Assembly: GCF_015624485.1 (NCBI RefSeq)
Contig: NZ_CP061378.1
Span: 3,472,001-3,536,000, forward strand
Direction of reading: 5' to 3'
DNA from: Bradyrhizobium genosp. L
GTDB taxonomy: Bacteria > Pseudomonadota > Alphaproteobacteria > Rhizobiales > Xanthobacteraceae
DNA length: 64,000 nt
The notes under the pieces were generated by a model. It saw only the letters and a program-made list of their open reading frames with translations. It was not told the DNA's origin and made no database searches. Below, in pieces: positions 24,603-33,099 of this stretch (position 1 is its first letter; the number at the start of each line of letters is the position of its first letter). A program made the translations under genes and the position numbers.

Positions 24603-24963
24603 TGGCGGTCCCCGTTTCAGTCCAAGGTCAAACCGCAATGGGCGGCCGGCGAATTCACGCTCTGTATCGACCCGTTTTCGACCCCTGGCCCGGACCCCAC
24701 GACTCCAGTCCGGTTTGACCAAAGCAAGGCAGGAGGGTGGAGAGGTTGGGGTGTTTGGGAACCCGAACTGCGGCGGGTTCATCGCATCTTCAGGGTCCGC
24801 CCGACGCAGTAGTTGTGTGGCTCAATCGGCACACCTGAATGGAAATCGTCGCGCACCTGTTGCATCTCGCCGCACACCGCCTCCGTTCCGCCCCGATTGG
24901 ATTCGGCAGATAGCGCCTGTTGGATTTTCGGCTTGGGCTGGGGGCTTGAGTTGGGGATGCAAC
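24603..24963. other. 361-base divergent intergenic region before rlpA
   Basis: It separates the Pro/Ala-rich membrane protein gene from rlpA. The sequence includes a Gly-coding-like stretch and several open frames in both directions, but none has a ribosome-binding site. I saw no repeat or convincing promoter. Confidence 0.4.
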
Positions 24964-25542
24964 ATGTCGCGCGACGCTGCTGTCACTTCGGACGCCGACG
25001 CCAGGCGCAGCGCATTTTGCGCTACGCCATCGGCCGCTTTTGTTCATCCGCGAAACGCGCTTCAGATGCTCGCCGTCGTGATCGGCGCCGCGACGCTTGG
25101 AGCCTGCGCTCAATCCTCCGCCATCAGCGAACGCTCGCAGGCGCTCGCGAGCCGGCCTGTTTCGACCGCGCCGGCCCGAACGGCATCGGCGCCGGTCCGC
25201 ACGCGCATTGCCGTCGTGCACCGTCACACGCCTCATGCCTCGCACAAGGACGAGGCCAGGATCGCCTCCGAGGGCGTGGCGAGCTTCTACAGCGAGACGC
25301 AGCAGACTGCGAGCGGCGAGAAATTCGACGGGCGCGAACTGACGGCTGCGCATCCGACCTTGCCGTTTGGCACCAGGCTGCGTGTCACCGACGTCAAGAC
25401 CGGCCGCTCCGTGACGGTGCGCGTCAATGACCGCGGACCCTACGTGCCCGGGCGCGTCGTCGACGTCTCCTACTCGGCAGCGCAGTCGCTCGGCATGATC
25501 GGCAAGGGTGTCGCGAATGTCAGGTTGGACGTGGTGCAGTGA
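24964..25542 (+). CDS. rlpA: RlpA-like septal ring lytic transglycosylase
   Basis: The protein of up to 192 residues has the double-psi beta-barrel: GVASFYSETQQTASGEKFDGRELTAAHPTLPFGTRLRVTDVKTGRSVTVRVNDRGPYVPGRVVDVSYSAAQSLGM. This includes the NDRGPY active-site Asp. RlpA cleaves denuded septal peptidoglycan. A lipobox LGAC lies about residue 48, preceded by MLAVVIGAAT, so either a long start (24964) or an internal ATG at 25066 gives a lipoprotein. The SPOR domain found in many RlpA proteins is absent, making it a short form. Confidence 0.88.
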   Translation: MSRDAAVTSDADARRSAFCATPSAAFVHPRNALQMLAVVIGAATLGACAQSSAISERSQALASRPVSTAPARTASAPVRTRIAVVHRHTPHASHKDEARIASEGVASFYSETQQTASGEKFDGRELTAAHPTLPFGTRLRVTDVKTGRSVTVRVNDRGPYVPGRVVDVSYSAAQSLGMIGKGVANVRLDVVQ

Positions 25543-25909
25543 ATGGATTTTTGCCGTTTTGATCGGGAAAAAGTCCCGGCTCGCTACGCGTCTTAATCCT
25601 ATTGTCCGCAAGACTGGCCTCAATAGAATTGCCGTTGCTACTTCCCCGCGTTCTCCTTGTTCCAGGCGCGTGGATTTCTACCCAATGAACCTTTCCCCGC
25701 CTTCGCGTCCCGCGTGAGGGCGGGGTTTTTCTTTGGGCTGGATATGCCGACCTTGGTGGGAAGGGCGGCGTAGCCGCGACCCCAACGTTGCGTGTTGCCG
25801 TGGCTTGCGGAAATTCCTTTCATCAAATTGTCACGCTCCCGGCGAATTGCGGCCCAACGGCGCTGCCAACAGACGCTGCAAATCGGGCGCGTCGACAAGG
25901 GACAGAACG
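25543..25909. other. 367-base intergenic region with one terminator
   Basis: It holds a small CGGGA/TCCCG hairpin at 25564-25578 and the strong terminator at 25695-25731. A minus-strand frame of 61 codons (stop at 25638) has basic composition but no ribosome-binding site and overlaps the terminator, so I did not call it. Confidence 0.45.
25695..25731 (+). terminator. rho-independent terminator
   Basis: CCCCGCC at 25695-25701 pairs with GGCGGGG at 25719-25725, followed by five T residues. It lies about 150 bases past the rlpA stop, so it ends either a long rlpA transcript or an unrecognised short RNA. Confidence 0.75.
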
Positions 25910-26089
25910 TTGGCCTACAAGATGATCGCAGAACGCGAGAACGAGACCGTCAGGATCGAGCGAGAGAGCACCTGGATCATCGTCGCAAAGGCGAAAGTCT
26001 GGGCGAGCGAGGGATGGCAGGTCGTCATCACCGACACCGACGGCAAATCCTATCCGCCGGAAGAATTCGACAAGCTCCTGGCAGCATGA
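25910..26089 (+). CDS. small conserved-looking protein, 59 aa
   Basis: The frame starts at TTG 25910 with AAGGGAC just upstream. It begins MAYKMIAERENETVRIERES, continues with WIIVAKAKVWASEGWQVVITDTDGK and ends EEFDKLLAA. The alternation of strands and a helix suggests a small alpha/beta cytoplasmic protein. The pattern S-x-x-V-A-K-A-x-x-W-A-S-E-G-W-x-V-x-I-T-D is one I have met in Bradyrhizobium hypothetical proteins. An alternative ATG is at 25922. Function is unknown. Confidence 0.65.
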   Translation: MAYKMIAERENETVRIERESTWIIVAKAKVWASEGWQVVITDTDGKSYPPEEFDKLLAA

Positions 26090-26320
26090 CGCTGGCACTG
26101 CGCTGACGCCGAGCCGGCGCCGACCAGCGCGTTCAGCGTCGCGTCGATGGATCGTCGCAGACGTTCTGCGCCATGGTCAGAAGCAACTCGTAACCTTCCG
26201 GTATAGGAGCATGGGAACCCATTGTGCACCGCGCCGCCCTGGAACCAGAGCTTGCGTTCCCTGGTTTGGATAGCAGGCCCGCGGGGTGGTCGATCCCGCG
26301 ATACCGGACAGGAGCGCGCC

Positions 26321-26506
26321 ATGATAGCTCAGACCGAGATCCACACCATCGCACGGCAGATGCTGCAAAAGCACGGTCCGCAAGCGATCGCACAAGCCGC
26401 GCAGAACGCGGTGGCGTGCGAGAGCAAGGGCGAGGCCGACGAAGCCCGCGACTGGCGTCATATCGAGGACGCCATGAAGATGATGCGCGGTCCGCATCAG
26501 AGCTGA
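26321..26506 (+). CDS. small helical protein, 61 aa
   Basis: The sequence MIAQTEIHTIARQMLQKHGP... is predicted as two or three helices (AIAQAAQNAVACESKGEADEARDWRHIEDAMKMM). AGGAG at 26311-26315 precedes the ATG by about 6 bases. There is no signal peptide. The W-x-x-I-x-x-A-x-x-x-M end recalls small helical conserved hypothetical proteins of Bradyrhizobium. Function is unknown. Confidence 0.65.
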   Translation: MIAQTEIHTIARQMLQKHGPQAIAQAAQNAVACESKGEADEARDWRHIEDAMKMMRGPHQS

Positions 26507-26818
26507 CCGCCAGCACGACGTCTTGAGCGGATGATTCGGCAGTGAGCCCACCGGGTCATCTGTCTTGCAAACTGTGGCGTCGCCGTGCTTGCGCGCGACC
26601 TTGACGAAATCAGTCGCGCGGATGATCCGCATACCGCGATACACAATCTTAAATAGAGAAATGGATTTCCGGTTGTGGGACGATTTTAGCGGTGCTATAA
26701 ATCTCCGGTAGCGAGACAAGCATATTTCAATTCCATTTGCTTTCGACGGAGACGGTTCTGCGCCGCTCTCGTTGCGTGCGCGCGAACGTCCCCGGCCGGA
26801 TATATTCGGGGCCCTTCC
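26507..26818. other. 312-base intergenic region before the cytochrome gene
   Basis: No convincing frame is present. The reverse strand around 26536-26640 encodes a protein-like stretch (MRIIRATDFVKVARKHGDAT) inside a long frame that continues antisense to the 61-residue gene; no ribosome-binding site was seen, so it is not called. The AT-rich part 26640-26740 may hold the promoter of the cytochrome gene. Confidence 0.4.
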
Positions 26819-28405
26819 ATGAAGACATTGCTGTCTGCAATCCTGCTGCCGCTCCTGATCGCGCTGGCGATCGTGGCGTCGCCGTTGATCGCCCAGACCC
26901 AATCCTCCTATCAGCCGCAGGCGCAGTTCTGCGTCGCCGGCAACAACGCCCTTTGCGCCAAGCTGCCGGCCTATATCGGACCGGATCCGTCGCTTGCAGA
27001 GACCCAGGGCTACAACGGCCTCTACGGCCAGCCGCCGCAAAATGCCAAAGAGGATGTGCAGACGCCGTTCGACAATATGGCCTGGCAGATGTTCGTTGCG
27101 CTCAACTGGGCGGCGAAGGGCACCGACCAGCCGGCAGCGCAGGGATTGACGATGCCGGGGCTGCGCGTCTGGCAGGACTATCCCAAGGTCAGCGCGCTGT
27201 TCGGCAATTCGAAGGTGAGGGCGGGCTGCACCCAGGCGCTTGCCCTGCCGAAGTTCTATATCGGCTCCTACGGCAACGGGAAGCCGGCGCCGAACAACGA
27301 AGAATATCTGCAGGCCTCGACCAACCTGCCGCTGATCGACGTCAACGGCAATTGGACGCTATTCGAGCGGCGGGTCAACTCGATCGAGGCCGACTATCTG
27401 AAGGCGCCGAACGGCGTGTCGTCGCAGACGCTGACGACCCAACAGGGACAGCTCAACTTCATCAAGGCCAATCCGAAGGGCGCCGAGTTCACGGCATCGG
27501 CCACTGTCGCCGACGGCAAGAACGGCTCGATCGAGATCAAGGCCGCCTGGCGCATCCTCGATCCCCGCAGGGACGACGCGTCGAAATACTTCACGCAGAA
27601 CATCCTGCTCGCCGTCTCCGGCGATCTGGTTCGCGGCGGCCGGCCGTTCTGCCGCAGCGAGAAGATCGGGCTGGTCGGGATGCACATCCTGCAGCGCAAC
27701 CCGTTCTTCAAGACGAATGCGGCGCTACTGCCGCAATGGATCTGGGCGACGTTCGAGCATGTCGACAATGCGCCGCAGGCGCAGACGCCGTGCAACGTGT
27801 CGAATGGCTGCGGCACCAAGGGGAGCCCGACCTACTGGATCAACCAACCGAGTTGCGGGCCGGCGGCGGTCGCACCCGGCGCGCATTTCTCGTTCTTCGA
27901 TCCGTCGGCCTCCGGGCTCGGCACCAACATCGCGCCGCAGAATCTGCTCGGCACCAAGACGCGCTTCCCCTGGAATCCGCGGCCGCCTTATGCGCAGGGC
28001 GCGACCAGCCCTGCCACCGCGAAGCCGCAGGTGGCGCGCTGCTGGCAGATCTATCCGACGACCAGCGTGCTCAACGAGCAATGGCGGATGGCGCTGGGAT
28101 CGCTGAAGAGCGTGTTCCAGAACTACATGCTGGTCGGTACGCAATGGGGCGGCCAGCTCGAGCCGCCGACGCCGCCGAATCCGGTACCGGCCAACGCAGT
28201 GCCTGGCATGCTCTCGAACATGACGCTCGAGACCTACATCCAGAACTACACCGGCAGCGATTCCAGCCTGCCGGGGCCGGGCTCGTGCGTGAGCTGCCAC
28301 GGTTTCGCGCCGCTGGTCGACGGCAAGACATCGGCAAACTTCAGCTTCCTGCCGAGCCTGGTCGATCCGGTCAAGGCGCGCAGCATGATCAAGACCGCGA
28401 AGTGA
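26819..28405 (+). CDS. secreted c-type cytochrome-like protein, 528 aa
   Basis: The protein starts MKTLLSAILLPLLIALAIVASPLIAQ, a Sec signal peptide. The bulk (about 470 residues) has no domain I recognise. It has scattered Cys residues and Trp/aromatic-rich blocks such as TPFDNMAWQMFVALNWAAKG and LNEQWRMALGSLKSVFQNYML. A single heme-binding motif CVSCH lies near residue 495, close to the C-terminus. A heme so placed suggests a redox enzyme or an electron-transfer partner in the periplasm. There is no neighbouring oxidase or dehydrogenase gene. Its large heme-free N-terminal part and function are unknown. Confidence 0.8.
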   Translation: MKTLLSAILLPLLIALAIVASPLIAQTQSSYQPQAQFCVAGNNALCAKLPAYIGPDPSLAETQGYNGLYGQPPQNAKEDVQTPFDNMAWQMFVALNWAAKGTDQPAAQGLTMPGLRVWQDYPKVSALFGNSKVRAGCTQALALPKFYIGSYGNGKPAPNNEEYLQASTNLPLIDVNGNWTLFERRVNSIEADYLKAPNGVSSQTLTTQQGQLNFIKANPKGAEFTASATVADGKNGSIEIKAAWRILDPRRDDASKYFTQNILLAVSGDLVRGGRPFCRSEKIGLVGMHILQRNPFFKTNAALLPQWIWATFEHVDNAPQAQTPCNVSNGCGTKGSPTYWINQPSCGPAAVAPGAHFSFFDPSASGLGTNIAPQNLLGTKTRFPWNPRPPYAQGATSPATAKPQVARCWQIYPTTSVLNEQWRMALGSLKSVFQNYMLVGTQWGGQLEPPTPPNPVPANAVPGMLSNMTLETYIQNYTGSDSSLPGPGSCVSCHGFAPLVDGKTSANFSFLPSLVDPVKARSMIKTAK

Positions 28406-28432
28406 GCGGCGCGATCTCAGGGGCCGTCGTCG

Positions 28433-28669
28433 CTAGCCCGCCTTGCGCCACTGCGGCACGGGATCGAGCGGCGTGCGATAGAGCTCATGGCGGTCGACGT
28501 CGGTGACCCGCACCGCGCAGCCGCGCGCCTTGAGCTCCGGTTTGACCTGCGCCAGTTCGCTGGCGAGCTGATCGGCGCGGTCGGAGGCGAGGCTGACGTC
28601 CTCGAGGATGATGGTCCCCTGATCGCGGAACTCTTCCCCCACCACAAGGTCGAATGTGTAGTACGGCAT
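28433..28669 (-). CDS. DUF6894-like protein, 78 aa
   Basis: The small protein begins MPYYTFDLVVGEEFRDQGTI, the M-P-x-Y-x-F-D start of a small rhizobial family I take for DUF6894, and goes on ILEDVSLASDRADQLASELAQVKPEL. The ATG at 28669 is chosen for this start and is preceded by GGGAG and GGA. It converges with the cytochrome gene. A related small protein lies at 29189-29419. Function is unknown. Confidence 0.7.
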   Translation of the reverse strand: MPYYTFDLVVGEEFRDQGTIILEDVSLASDRADQLASELAQVKPELKARGCAVRVTDVDRHELYRTPLDPVPQWRKAG

Positions 28670-29188
28670 TCCGAAGCTCCCCAATTCCCCGTTTCGGTAT
28701 GCACCACAGGGTAACACTGAGTCGTGTGTTCCCTAAGATGCGTAACGCACAATCGTCGAGCGATCGGCGCGGAAACGATGTGCAGCACATCATACGCGGT
28801 GGACAAATGTGCAGGCACGATGGACGGCGCGGCGGTCGTGCTCGTGATCCAGCTCACTGCGGTCCCGTTAAGATTTGATTAAAAATCTCACGGCAAGCTT
28901 ATACCCAGGTGGAATCGCGGCGGAACCGGACTCCGGGAGCCGGCAGTCGCAGGAGAAGGCCGGTGGCGTCGCGCCCATCGGCCTTTTCTCGTTGGATGAT
29001 CGCGCGAACTAATCCTGCAGCGCGGCCTGCTGGCGGGCGCGGCATTTCGGCCCTGGACCGCGCATGTAATGCAGCTCGGGACGATAGGGATCCGCGATGC
29101 TCCCGATCAGCGCGTGGCAACGCGCAAGCAGCAAGGCGAGGCGGCGGCGCAGCGGGGCGAGGGGTTCCACCGATCGCATGGCGGCGCC
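28670..29188. other. 519-base intergenic region with a terminator-like hairpin
   Basis: It lies between two DUF6894-like genes on the minus strand. The first part must hold the promoter of the 28433-28669 gene. An AT-rich stretch at about 28866-28890 is followed by a GC-rich hairpin and the terminator at 28956-28988. I saw no coding frame. Confidence 0.5.
28956..28988 (+). terminator. terminator-like hairpin without an upstream gene
   Basis: AAGGCCGGTGG (28956-28966) pairs with CCATCGGCCTT (28975-28985) with one G:T, followed by T-rich sequence. No plus-strand gene precedes it within 540 bases, so a short RNA starting near 28870 is possible. Confidence 0.5.
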
Positions 29189-29419
29189 TCAGTGCAATTC
29201 GCCGAGCACGGCGGCGAATGGCAGCTCGAAGATCTCGTCGCCGAGATCGTCGGTGGCATGCAGCACCCAATTCCGCCAATCCTCGGCGCTCGGCGTCATG
29301 ACATAGCTGCGCACCAGCTGCTCAGCATGCAAACGCGCTTCCGCAAAGTCCATTGCGGCGCCCTTGCGGTCGAGCAGGACGTGCTGTTCGTCGGAGCAGT
29401 GGAAGTAGATGGCGGACAT
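29189..29419 (-). CDS. DUF6894-like protein, 76 aa
   Basis: The protein begins MSAIYFHCSDEQHVLLDRKG and continues FAEARLHAEQLVRSYVMT. The M-x-x-I/Y-x-F-x-C-x-x start followed by D-x-x-G and a helix with A-x-x-x-A resembles the DUF6894 pattern seen in the 28433-28669 gene. The ATG at 29419 is preceded by GGGAAT. There is no signal peptide. It has a slightly acidic C-terminus (DDLGDEIFELPF). Function is unknown. Confidence 0.65.
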   Translation of the reverse strand: MSAIYFHCSDEQHVLLDRKGAAMDFAEARLHAEQLVRSYVMTPSAEDWRNWVLHATDDLGDEIFELPFAAVLGELH

Positions 29420-29577
29420 CTGCTGATTCCCATTCCCATTCCGAATCATCGCCGAAGCGAATCTCGCGTGCTGGATTAGCAGCGCGAGTCCTTGCGGAGA
29501 ATCCGGGTGATCCCCCATCGGGAAACTACGGGGAATACGAAGGATTTGAATCACTCGGCCGTGATGTGCGCGTGAGC

Positions 29578-29922
29578 TCAGAAGATCGGTTCGCCGATCG
29601 CAATCTCGCTGCGCGGGGCAAGCACGATCACATTGCCTGCGGCATCCTTGGCGCCGAGGATCAGCAGTTCCGAGGTGAAGCCCGCGATATTCTTTGCACC
29701 GAGATTGCAGACGCAGACCACCAGCGAGCCGATCAGCGCCGCGGGTTCGTAGTTGGTGATCTGCGCGCTCGACCACATGATCCGCTCGGCGCCGACATCG
29801 ACGCCGACCTTGTAGGACGGGTTGCGGGCGCGTGGAAACGGCTGGACGTCGACGACCTTGCCGATGCGGATGTCGAGGCGGGTGAAGTCTTCGTAGGTGG
29901 CGAGAGGTTTCAGCGCAGACAT
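29578..29922 (-). CDS. csaA: CsaA-like tRNA-binding-domain protein
   Basis: The 114-residue protein is a single tRNA-binding OB-fold: FTRLDIRIGKVVDVQPFPRARNPSYKV near the start, then SSAQITNYEPAALIGSLVVCVCNLGAKNIAGFTSELLILGA, and a C-terminal IVLAPRSEIAIGEPIF. This matches CsaA, a secretion-related chaperone that binds tRNA. The length fits (about 110). GAGG precedes the ATG. It is followed, on the same strand and 3' of the LysE-type gene, at 36 bases, so the pdxY-lysE-csaA genes may form one transcript. Confidence 0.9.
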   Translation of the reverse strand: MSALKPLATYEDFTRLDIRIGKVVDVQPFPRARNPSYKVGVDVGAERIMWSSAQITNYEPAALIGSLVVCVCNLGAKNIAGFTSELLILGAKDAAGNVIVLAPRSEIAIGEPIF

Positions 29923-29958
29923 GGGTCCTCACGGTTTCCGGGGGCGGCTGCGTGCCGC

Positions 29959-30585
29959 TCACCGCTCCTGGAAGGCGAGGCGGACGCCGAGCGCAATATA
30001 GATCGTGCCGACGACGCGGCCCTGCCAGCGCCCGATGCCGCGATGACGCCGGATCCACGGGCTGATCTGGCCGGCCGCGAGCGCCAGCAGCGAGGTGTAG
30101 GCGGCGCTCATCGCGACGAAGATCAGGCCGAGGGTCGCGAACTGCGCCACCGCAGACCCGTGGCCGGGAAGCACGAATTGCGGCAGGAAGGCGAGGAAGA
30201 ACAGCGCGGTCTTCGGATTGAGCATCTCGGCCCAGATCGCCTGACGGAAGGCGCGCCGCGCATCGACCGGCTGCGACGCAGGAAGGTGCAAATCATCATT
30301 TCTCTCGAACAGCGCGCGAACTCCGAGCACGATCAGGTAGGCGACGCCGGCATATTTCACGATCGAGAAGGCAAGCGCCGAGGTCATCAGTACTGCCGAG
30401 AGGCCGAACGTCGCCATCGCGGTGTGGACGAGGTCGCCGAGCGCGATGCCGAAGCCGGTGGCGACGCCGACGCGCGGGCCGCCGGTCACCGATCGCGCCA
30501 GCACCAGCAGGACGGCGGGACCGGGGATCAGGAACAGGCCGAGCACGACGGCGGCGTAGGTGAGGAGGGTGGTGAGGTCGATCAT
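29959..30585 (-). CDS. LysE-family amino-acid exporter
   Basis: The 208-residue inner-membrane protein has about six hydrophobic segments and the start MIDLTTLLTYAAVVLGLFLIPGPAVLLVLARSVTGG, the PGP signature of the LysE/RhtB superfamily (here IPGPAVLLV). Middle segments include VGVATGFGIALGDLVH and AEMLNPKTALFFLAFLPQFV. It exports amino acids or related metabolites; the substrate is unknown. The pyridoxal kinase gene ends only 17 bases upstream, so both are probably cotranscribed. Confidence 0.9.
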   Translation of the reverse strand: MIDLTTLLTYAAVVLGLFLIPGPAVLLVLARSVTGGPRVGVATGFGIALGDLVHTAMATFGLSAVLMTSALAFSIVKYAGVAYLIVLGVRALFERNDDLHLPASQPVDARRAFRQAIWAEMLNPKTALFFLAFLPQFVLPGHGSAVAQFATLGLIFVAMSAAYTSLLALAAGQISPWIRRHRGIGRWQGRVVGTIYIALGVRLAFQER

Positions 30586-30602
30586 GACAGGTGTCCCGGA
30601 TG

Positions 30603-31460
30603 TTAGGATGCGGTGATCGCAACGGCCTCGAAGCGGCGCTTGGGATCAAGCATCACGTCGGCGCTTTCGACAATGCGCATTTCGTCCGTTCCCCGGCGTG
30701 CGGTACGCTCCAGCACGGCGTAGATGCCGGAAGCGGCCTGGGCGAGCGCTGCCGGCGTGCCGGCGCCGCGCAGGCGGGCCGACGAAAACAGTGCCGCGAA
30801 CAGGTCGCCGGTGCCGTGCGGGCTGATCGGCAGAAGCGGCGTGCCGACCCGCCAGGCGTGATCGCGCTCGACCGCCAATGTCACGATCTCGTCGGCAGGG
30901 GTCGCGGCCAGTTCGGCGCTGGTGACGACGACCGTGGATGGGCCGCGTGCGATCAACGCGCGCGCCTGCGCGACCAGCTCCGCGATCGTCGCAGCCTTCG
31001 CGCCGCAGAGCGATTCGAGTTCGAAATGGTTCGGCGTGATGATGTCGGCGAGCGGCAACAACTGGTCGCGCACCAGCGGCGGGATGTCGGCGCGCACGAA
31101 CAGGCCCGTGTGGCGATCGCCGAGCACGGGATCGCAGCAATAGAGCAGTGCTGGGTTGCTCGCCTTGGCGTGGGCGACGAACTCGGCGACCTCCTGGGCG
31201 ATGTCGGCCGAGCCGAGATAGCCCGACAGGATCATCCGCGCGCTCTCGATCGCGCCGCGCTCCTCGATCCCGCGCAGGAGATCGGCGACGAGCTGCGCGT
31301 CGAGCACCCGGCCGCGGATGGTCGGATAGCCCGGGCGGTTGCTCAGCAGCGTGGTCGGCACGGCGATCACGTCGATGCCGTGAAGCTGGATCGGAAAGGT
31401 GGCGGCGCTGTTGCCGACATGGCCCCAGGCCACCTGCGACTGGATCGAGATGACGCTCAT
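30603..31460 (-). CDS. pdxY: pyridoxal kinase PdxY
   Basis: The 285-residue ribokinase-like enzyme phosphorylates pyridoxal to PLP. It begins MSVISIQSQVAWGHVGNSAATFPIQLHGIDVIAVPTTLLSNRPGY, the PdxY/PdxK start with the substrate-contacting residues. It has YCCDPVLGD, ITPNHFELESL and PHGTGDLFAALF with the catalytic Asp in GTGD. A salvage role for vitamin B6 is expected. It heads a minus-strand run with the exporter and CsaA genes. Confidence 0.93.
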   Translation of the reverse strand: MSVISIQSQVAWGHVGNSAATFPIQLHGIDVIAVPTTLLSNRPGYPTIRGRVLDAQLVADLLRGIEERGAIESARMILSGYLGSADIAQEVAEFVAHAKASNPALLYCCDPVLGDRHTGLFVRADIPPLVRDQLLPLADIITPNHFELESLCGAKAATIAELVAQARALIARGPSTVVVTSAELAATPADEIVTLAVERDHAWRVGTPLLPISPHGTGDLFAALFSSARLRGAGTPAALAQAASGIYAVLERTARRGTDEMRIVESADVMLDPKRRFEAVAITAS

Positions 31461-31552
31461 GCGTTCAGCCTAGCGCAGCCCGCAGGGCCTTGACGAGTGG
31501 ATCGGAGGTGACAGTGCGGAGGAATTTGTTGTGATGGGGCTACGCAAAAGCT

Positions 31553-31578
31553 GTCGTCCCGGCCTTCGCCGGAACGAC
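31553..31578. repeat. short palindromic repeat (GTCGTCCCGGC family)
   Basis: GTCGTCCCGGC (31553-31563) and GCCGGAACGAC (31568-31578) form an 11-bp stem with one mismatch and a CTTC-like loop. This text is common between Bradyrhizobium genes. It sits in the 192-base space between pdxY and the cyclase gene, which are divergent. Confidence 0.6.
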
Positions 31579-31652
31579 ACTGAAAATGTGTTACGTGCAA
31601 GTGATGCCGCGGCGGGCTTCCGCGTCGCCCTCATTCATGCAACATTCGCAGC

Positions 31653-33059
31653 ATGAACGAGATCGAGACCCTGTTTGGCGCGCTGCGTCAGTCGGCCGAC
31701 GAGCCCGTCGTCGAGATGCTCGAGCGCATGGTGCGGGAAGCCCCCGACCATGCCTTGAACCGGATGAACGCGCTCGATCTCGCGGCGAAGGCCGGCGTGG
31801 CCGAGGAGCGGGTCATCGCGGGCCTGCTGCAGGCGGTCGGGCTCGGCATGTTGGAGATGACCTGGAGCGTGACGTGCCCGAGCTGCGCGGGCGTGCTTTC
31901 CGCCAACAGGAGCCTGAAGACGCTGAACAGTGCGCAATACAATTGCGGGTTCTGCGCCGCGGGGTACGAGACGACGCTCGACAATCTGGTCGAGGTGACC
32001 TTCACGGTCAGTCCCCGGTTGCGCAAGATCGCGGCGCACAATCCCGATGAGTTGCCGGTCGCCGAGTATTATCGCCAGATTTTCTGGGGTTCGGCCATCG
32101 ATCTTCCCGATGACCTGGACAAGGTGCTGCGGGAGGTGACGCTCGAAGCCGTCGACCTGCCGGCCGGAGAGCGGGCGATCCTTTCCATGAACGTGCCGGA
32201 GGGCACGCTGATCGTGTTCGATCCGGTGACGCATGCCGCGCAATTCCTCGATGTCAAGGGCGAGGAGGTGCGCGAGCGCCAGAACCTTGCCGTGGTCTTC
32301 AACAAGATCCAGCTGCCCGTCGACACCGTCGCGCTGCGGCCCGGGCCGTTGCGGCTGACCCTGGAAAACCGCACCGACGCGCGCGTGCTGCCCGCGGTGT
32401 GGGTGGCAAGCCAGGCGCTGGACGACCTGTTGTCGCGACGCAAGCCGTTCCTGAGCGCAAAGCGCCTGCTCACCAACCAGACCTTCCGCGATCTCTACCG
32501 CACCGATACGCTCGCGATCGGCCAGCGCCTCAAGATCCTGAGCCTGACCTTCCTGTTCAGCGACCTCAAGGATTCGACTGCGCTCTACGAGCATGTCGGC
32601 GACCTCGTCGCCTTCGATCTGGTCAACGAGCATTTCCGCCTGCTGCAGGAAATCATCGCCTCCGAGCGCGGCGCCGTGGTGAAGACCATCGGCGACGCCG
32701 TGATGGCGACCTTCGAGACTCCCGATCGCGCCATCGCCGCCGCGCTGCGCATGCGCGAGGCCATGAGCGATCTCGGCGCCGAGCGCCAGCATCAGAGCCT
32801 GCGCCTGAAGATGGGGATCCACGAAGGCTCTTGCCTTGCGGTGACGCTGAACGGCCAACAGGACTATTTCGGCCAGACCGTCAACGTCGCCTCGCGCGTC
32901 CAGGGCCTGGCCGCTTCGCGCTCGATCGTGGTGACGGAATCGGTGGTCGAGAACGCCGAGACGCGGGCGCTGCTCGAGGCCGCCGGGCTGACGCCGGCGC
33001 AGAAAACCGTGGCGTTGAGCGGCATCGCCGACAAGGTGTCGGTGTACGAGATATCCTGA
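31653..33059 (+). CDS. class III adenylate/guanylate cyclase with N-terminal Zn-ribbon-like domain
   Basis: The 468-residue cytoplasmic protein has an N-terminal region (DUF5939-like) with the Cys pairs CPSC (75-78) and CGFC (about 98-101), which look like a zinc ribbon. A central unrecognised domain follows. The C-terminal cyclase domain starts near residue 305, with TFLFSDLKDSTALYE (metal-binding Asp), KTIGDAVMATF (second metal Asp) and FGQTVNVASRVQGLA (transition-state N/R). It makes cAMP or cGMP. There are no membrane segments. The substrate-selecting residues cannot be judged by eye. The ATG is preceded by no strong ribosome-binding site. Confidence 0.9.
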   Translation: MNEIETLFGALRQSADEPVVEMLERMVREAPDHALNRMNALDLAAKAGVAEERVIAGLLQAVGLGMLEMTWSVTCPSCAGVLSANRSLKTLNSAQYNCGFCAAGYETTLDNLVEVTFTVSPRLRKIAAHNPDELPVAEYYRQIFWGSAIDLPDDLDKVLREVTLEAVDLPAGERAILSMNVPEGTLIVFDPVTHAAQFLDVKGEEVRERQNLAVVFNKIQLPVDTVALRPGPLRLTLENRTDARVLPAVWVASQALDDLLSRRKPFLSAKRLLTNQTFRDLYRTDTLAIGQRLKILSLTFLFSDLKDSTALYEHVGDLVAFDLVNEHFRLLQEIIASERGAVVKTIGDAVMATFETPDRAIAAALRMREAMSDLGAERQHQSLRLKMGIHEGSCLAVTLNGQQDYFGQTVNVASRVQGLAASRSIVVTESVVENAETRALLEAAGLTPAQKTVALSGIADKVSVYEIS

Positions 33060-33099
33060 GGTGACGAGCTTGCCGCATCGTCATGGCCGGGCTTGACAC

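Noticed and set aside
25638..25823. 61-codon basic frame on the minus strand
   Set aside because: No ribosome-binding site, and it overlaps the rho-independent terminator at 25695-25731. The composition is protein-like but not enough to call it.
26177..27040. Minus-strand frame with a protein-like segment MRIIRATDFVKVARKHGDAT
   Set aside because: Most of it is antisense to the 61-residue gene at 26321 and to the cytochrome gene. A decayed gene near 26536-26640 cannot be excluded, but no start signal was seen.
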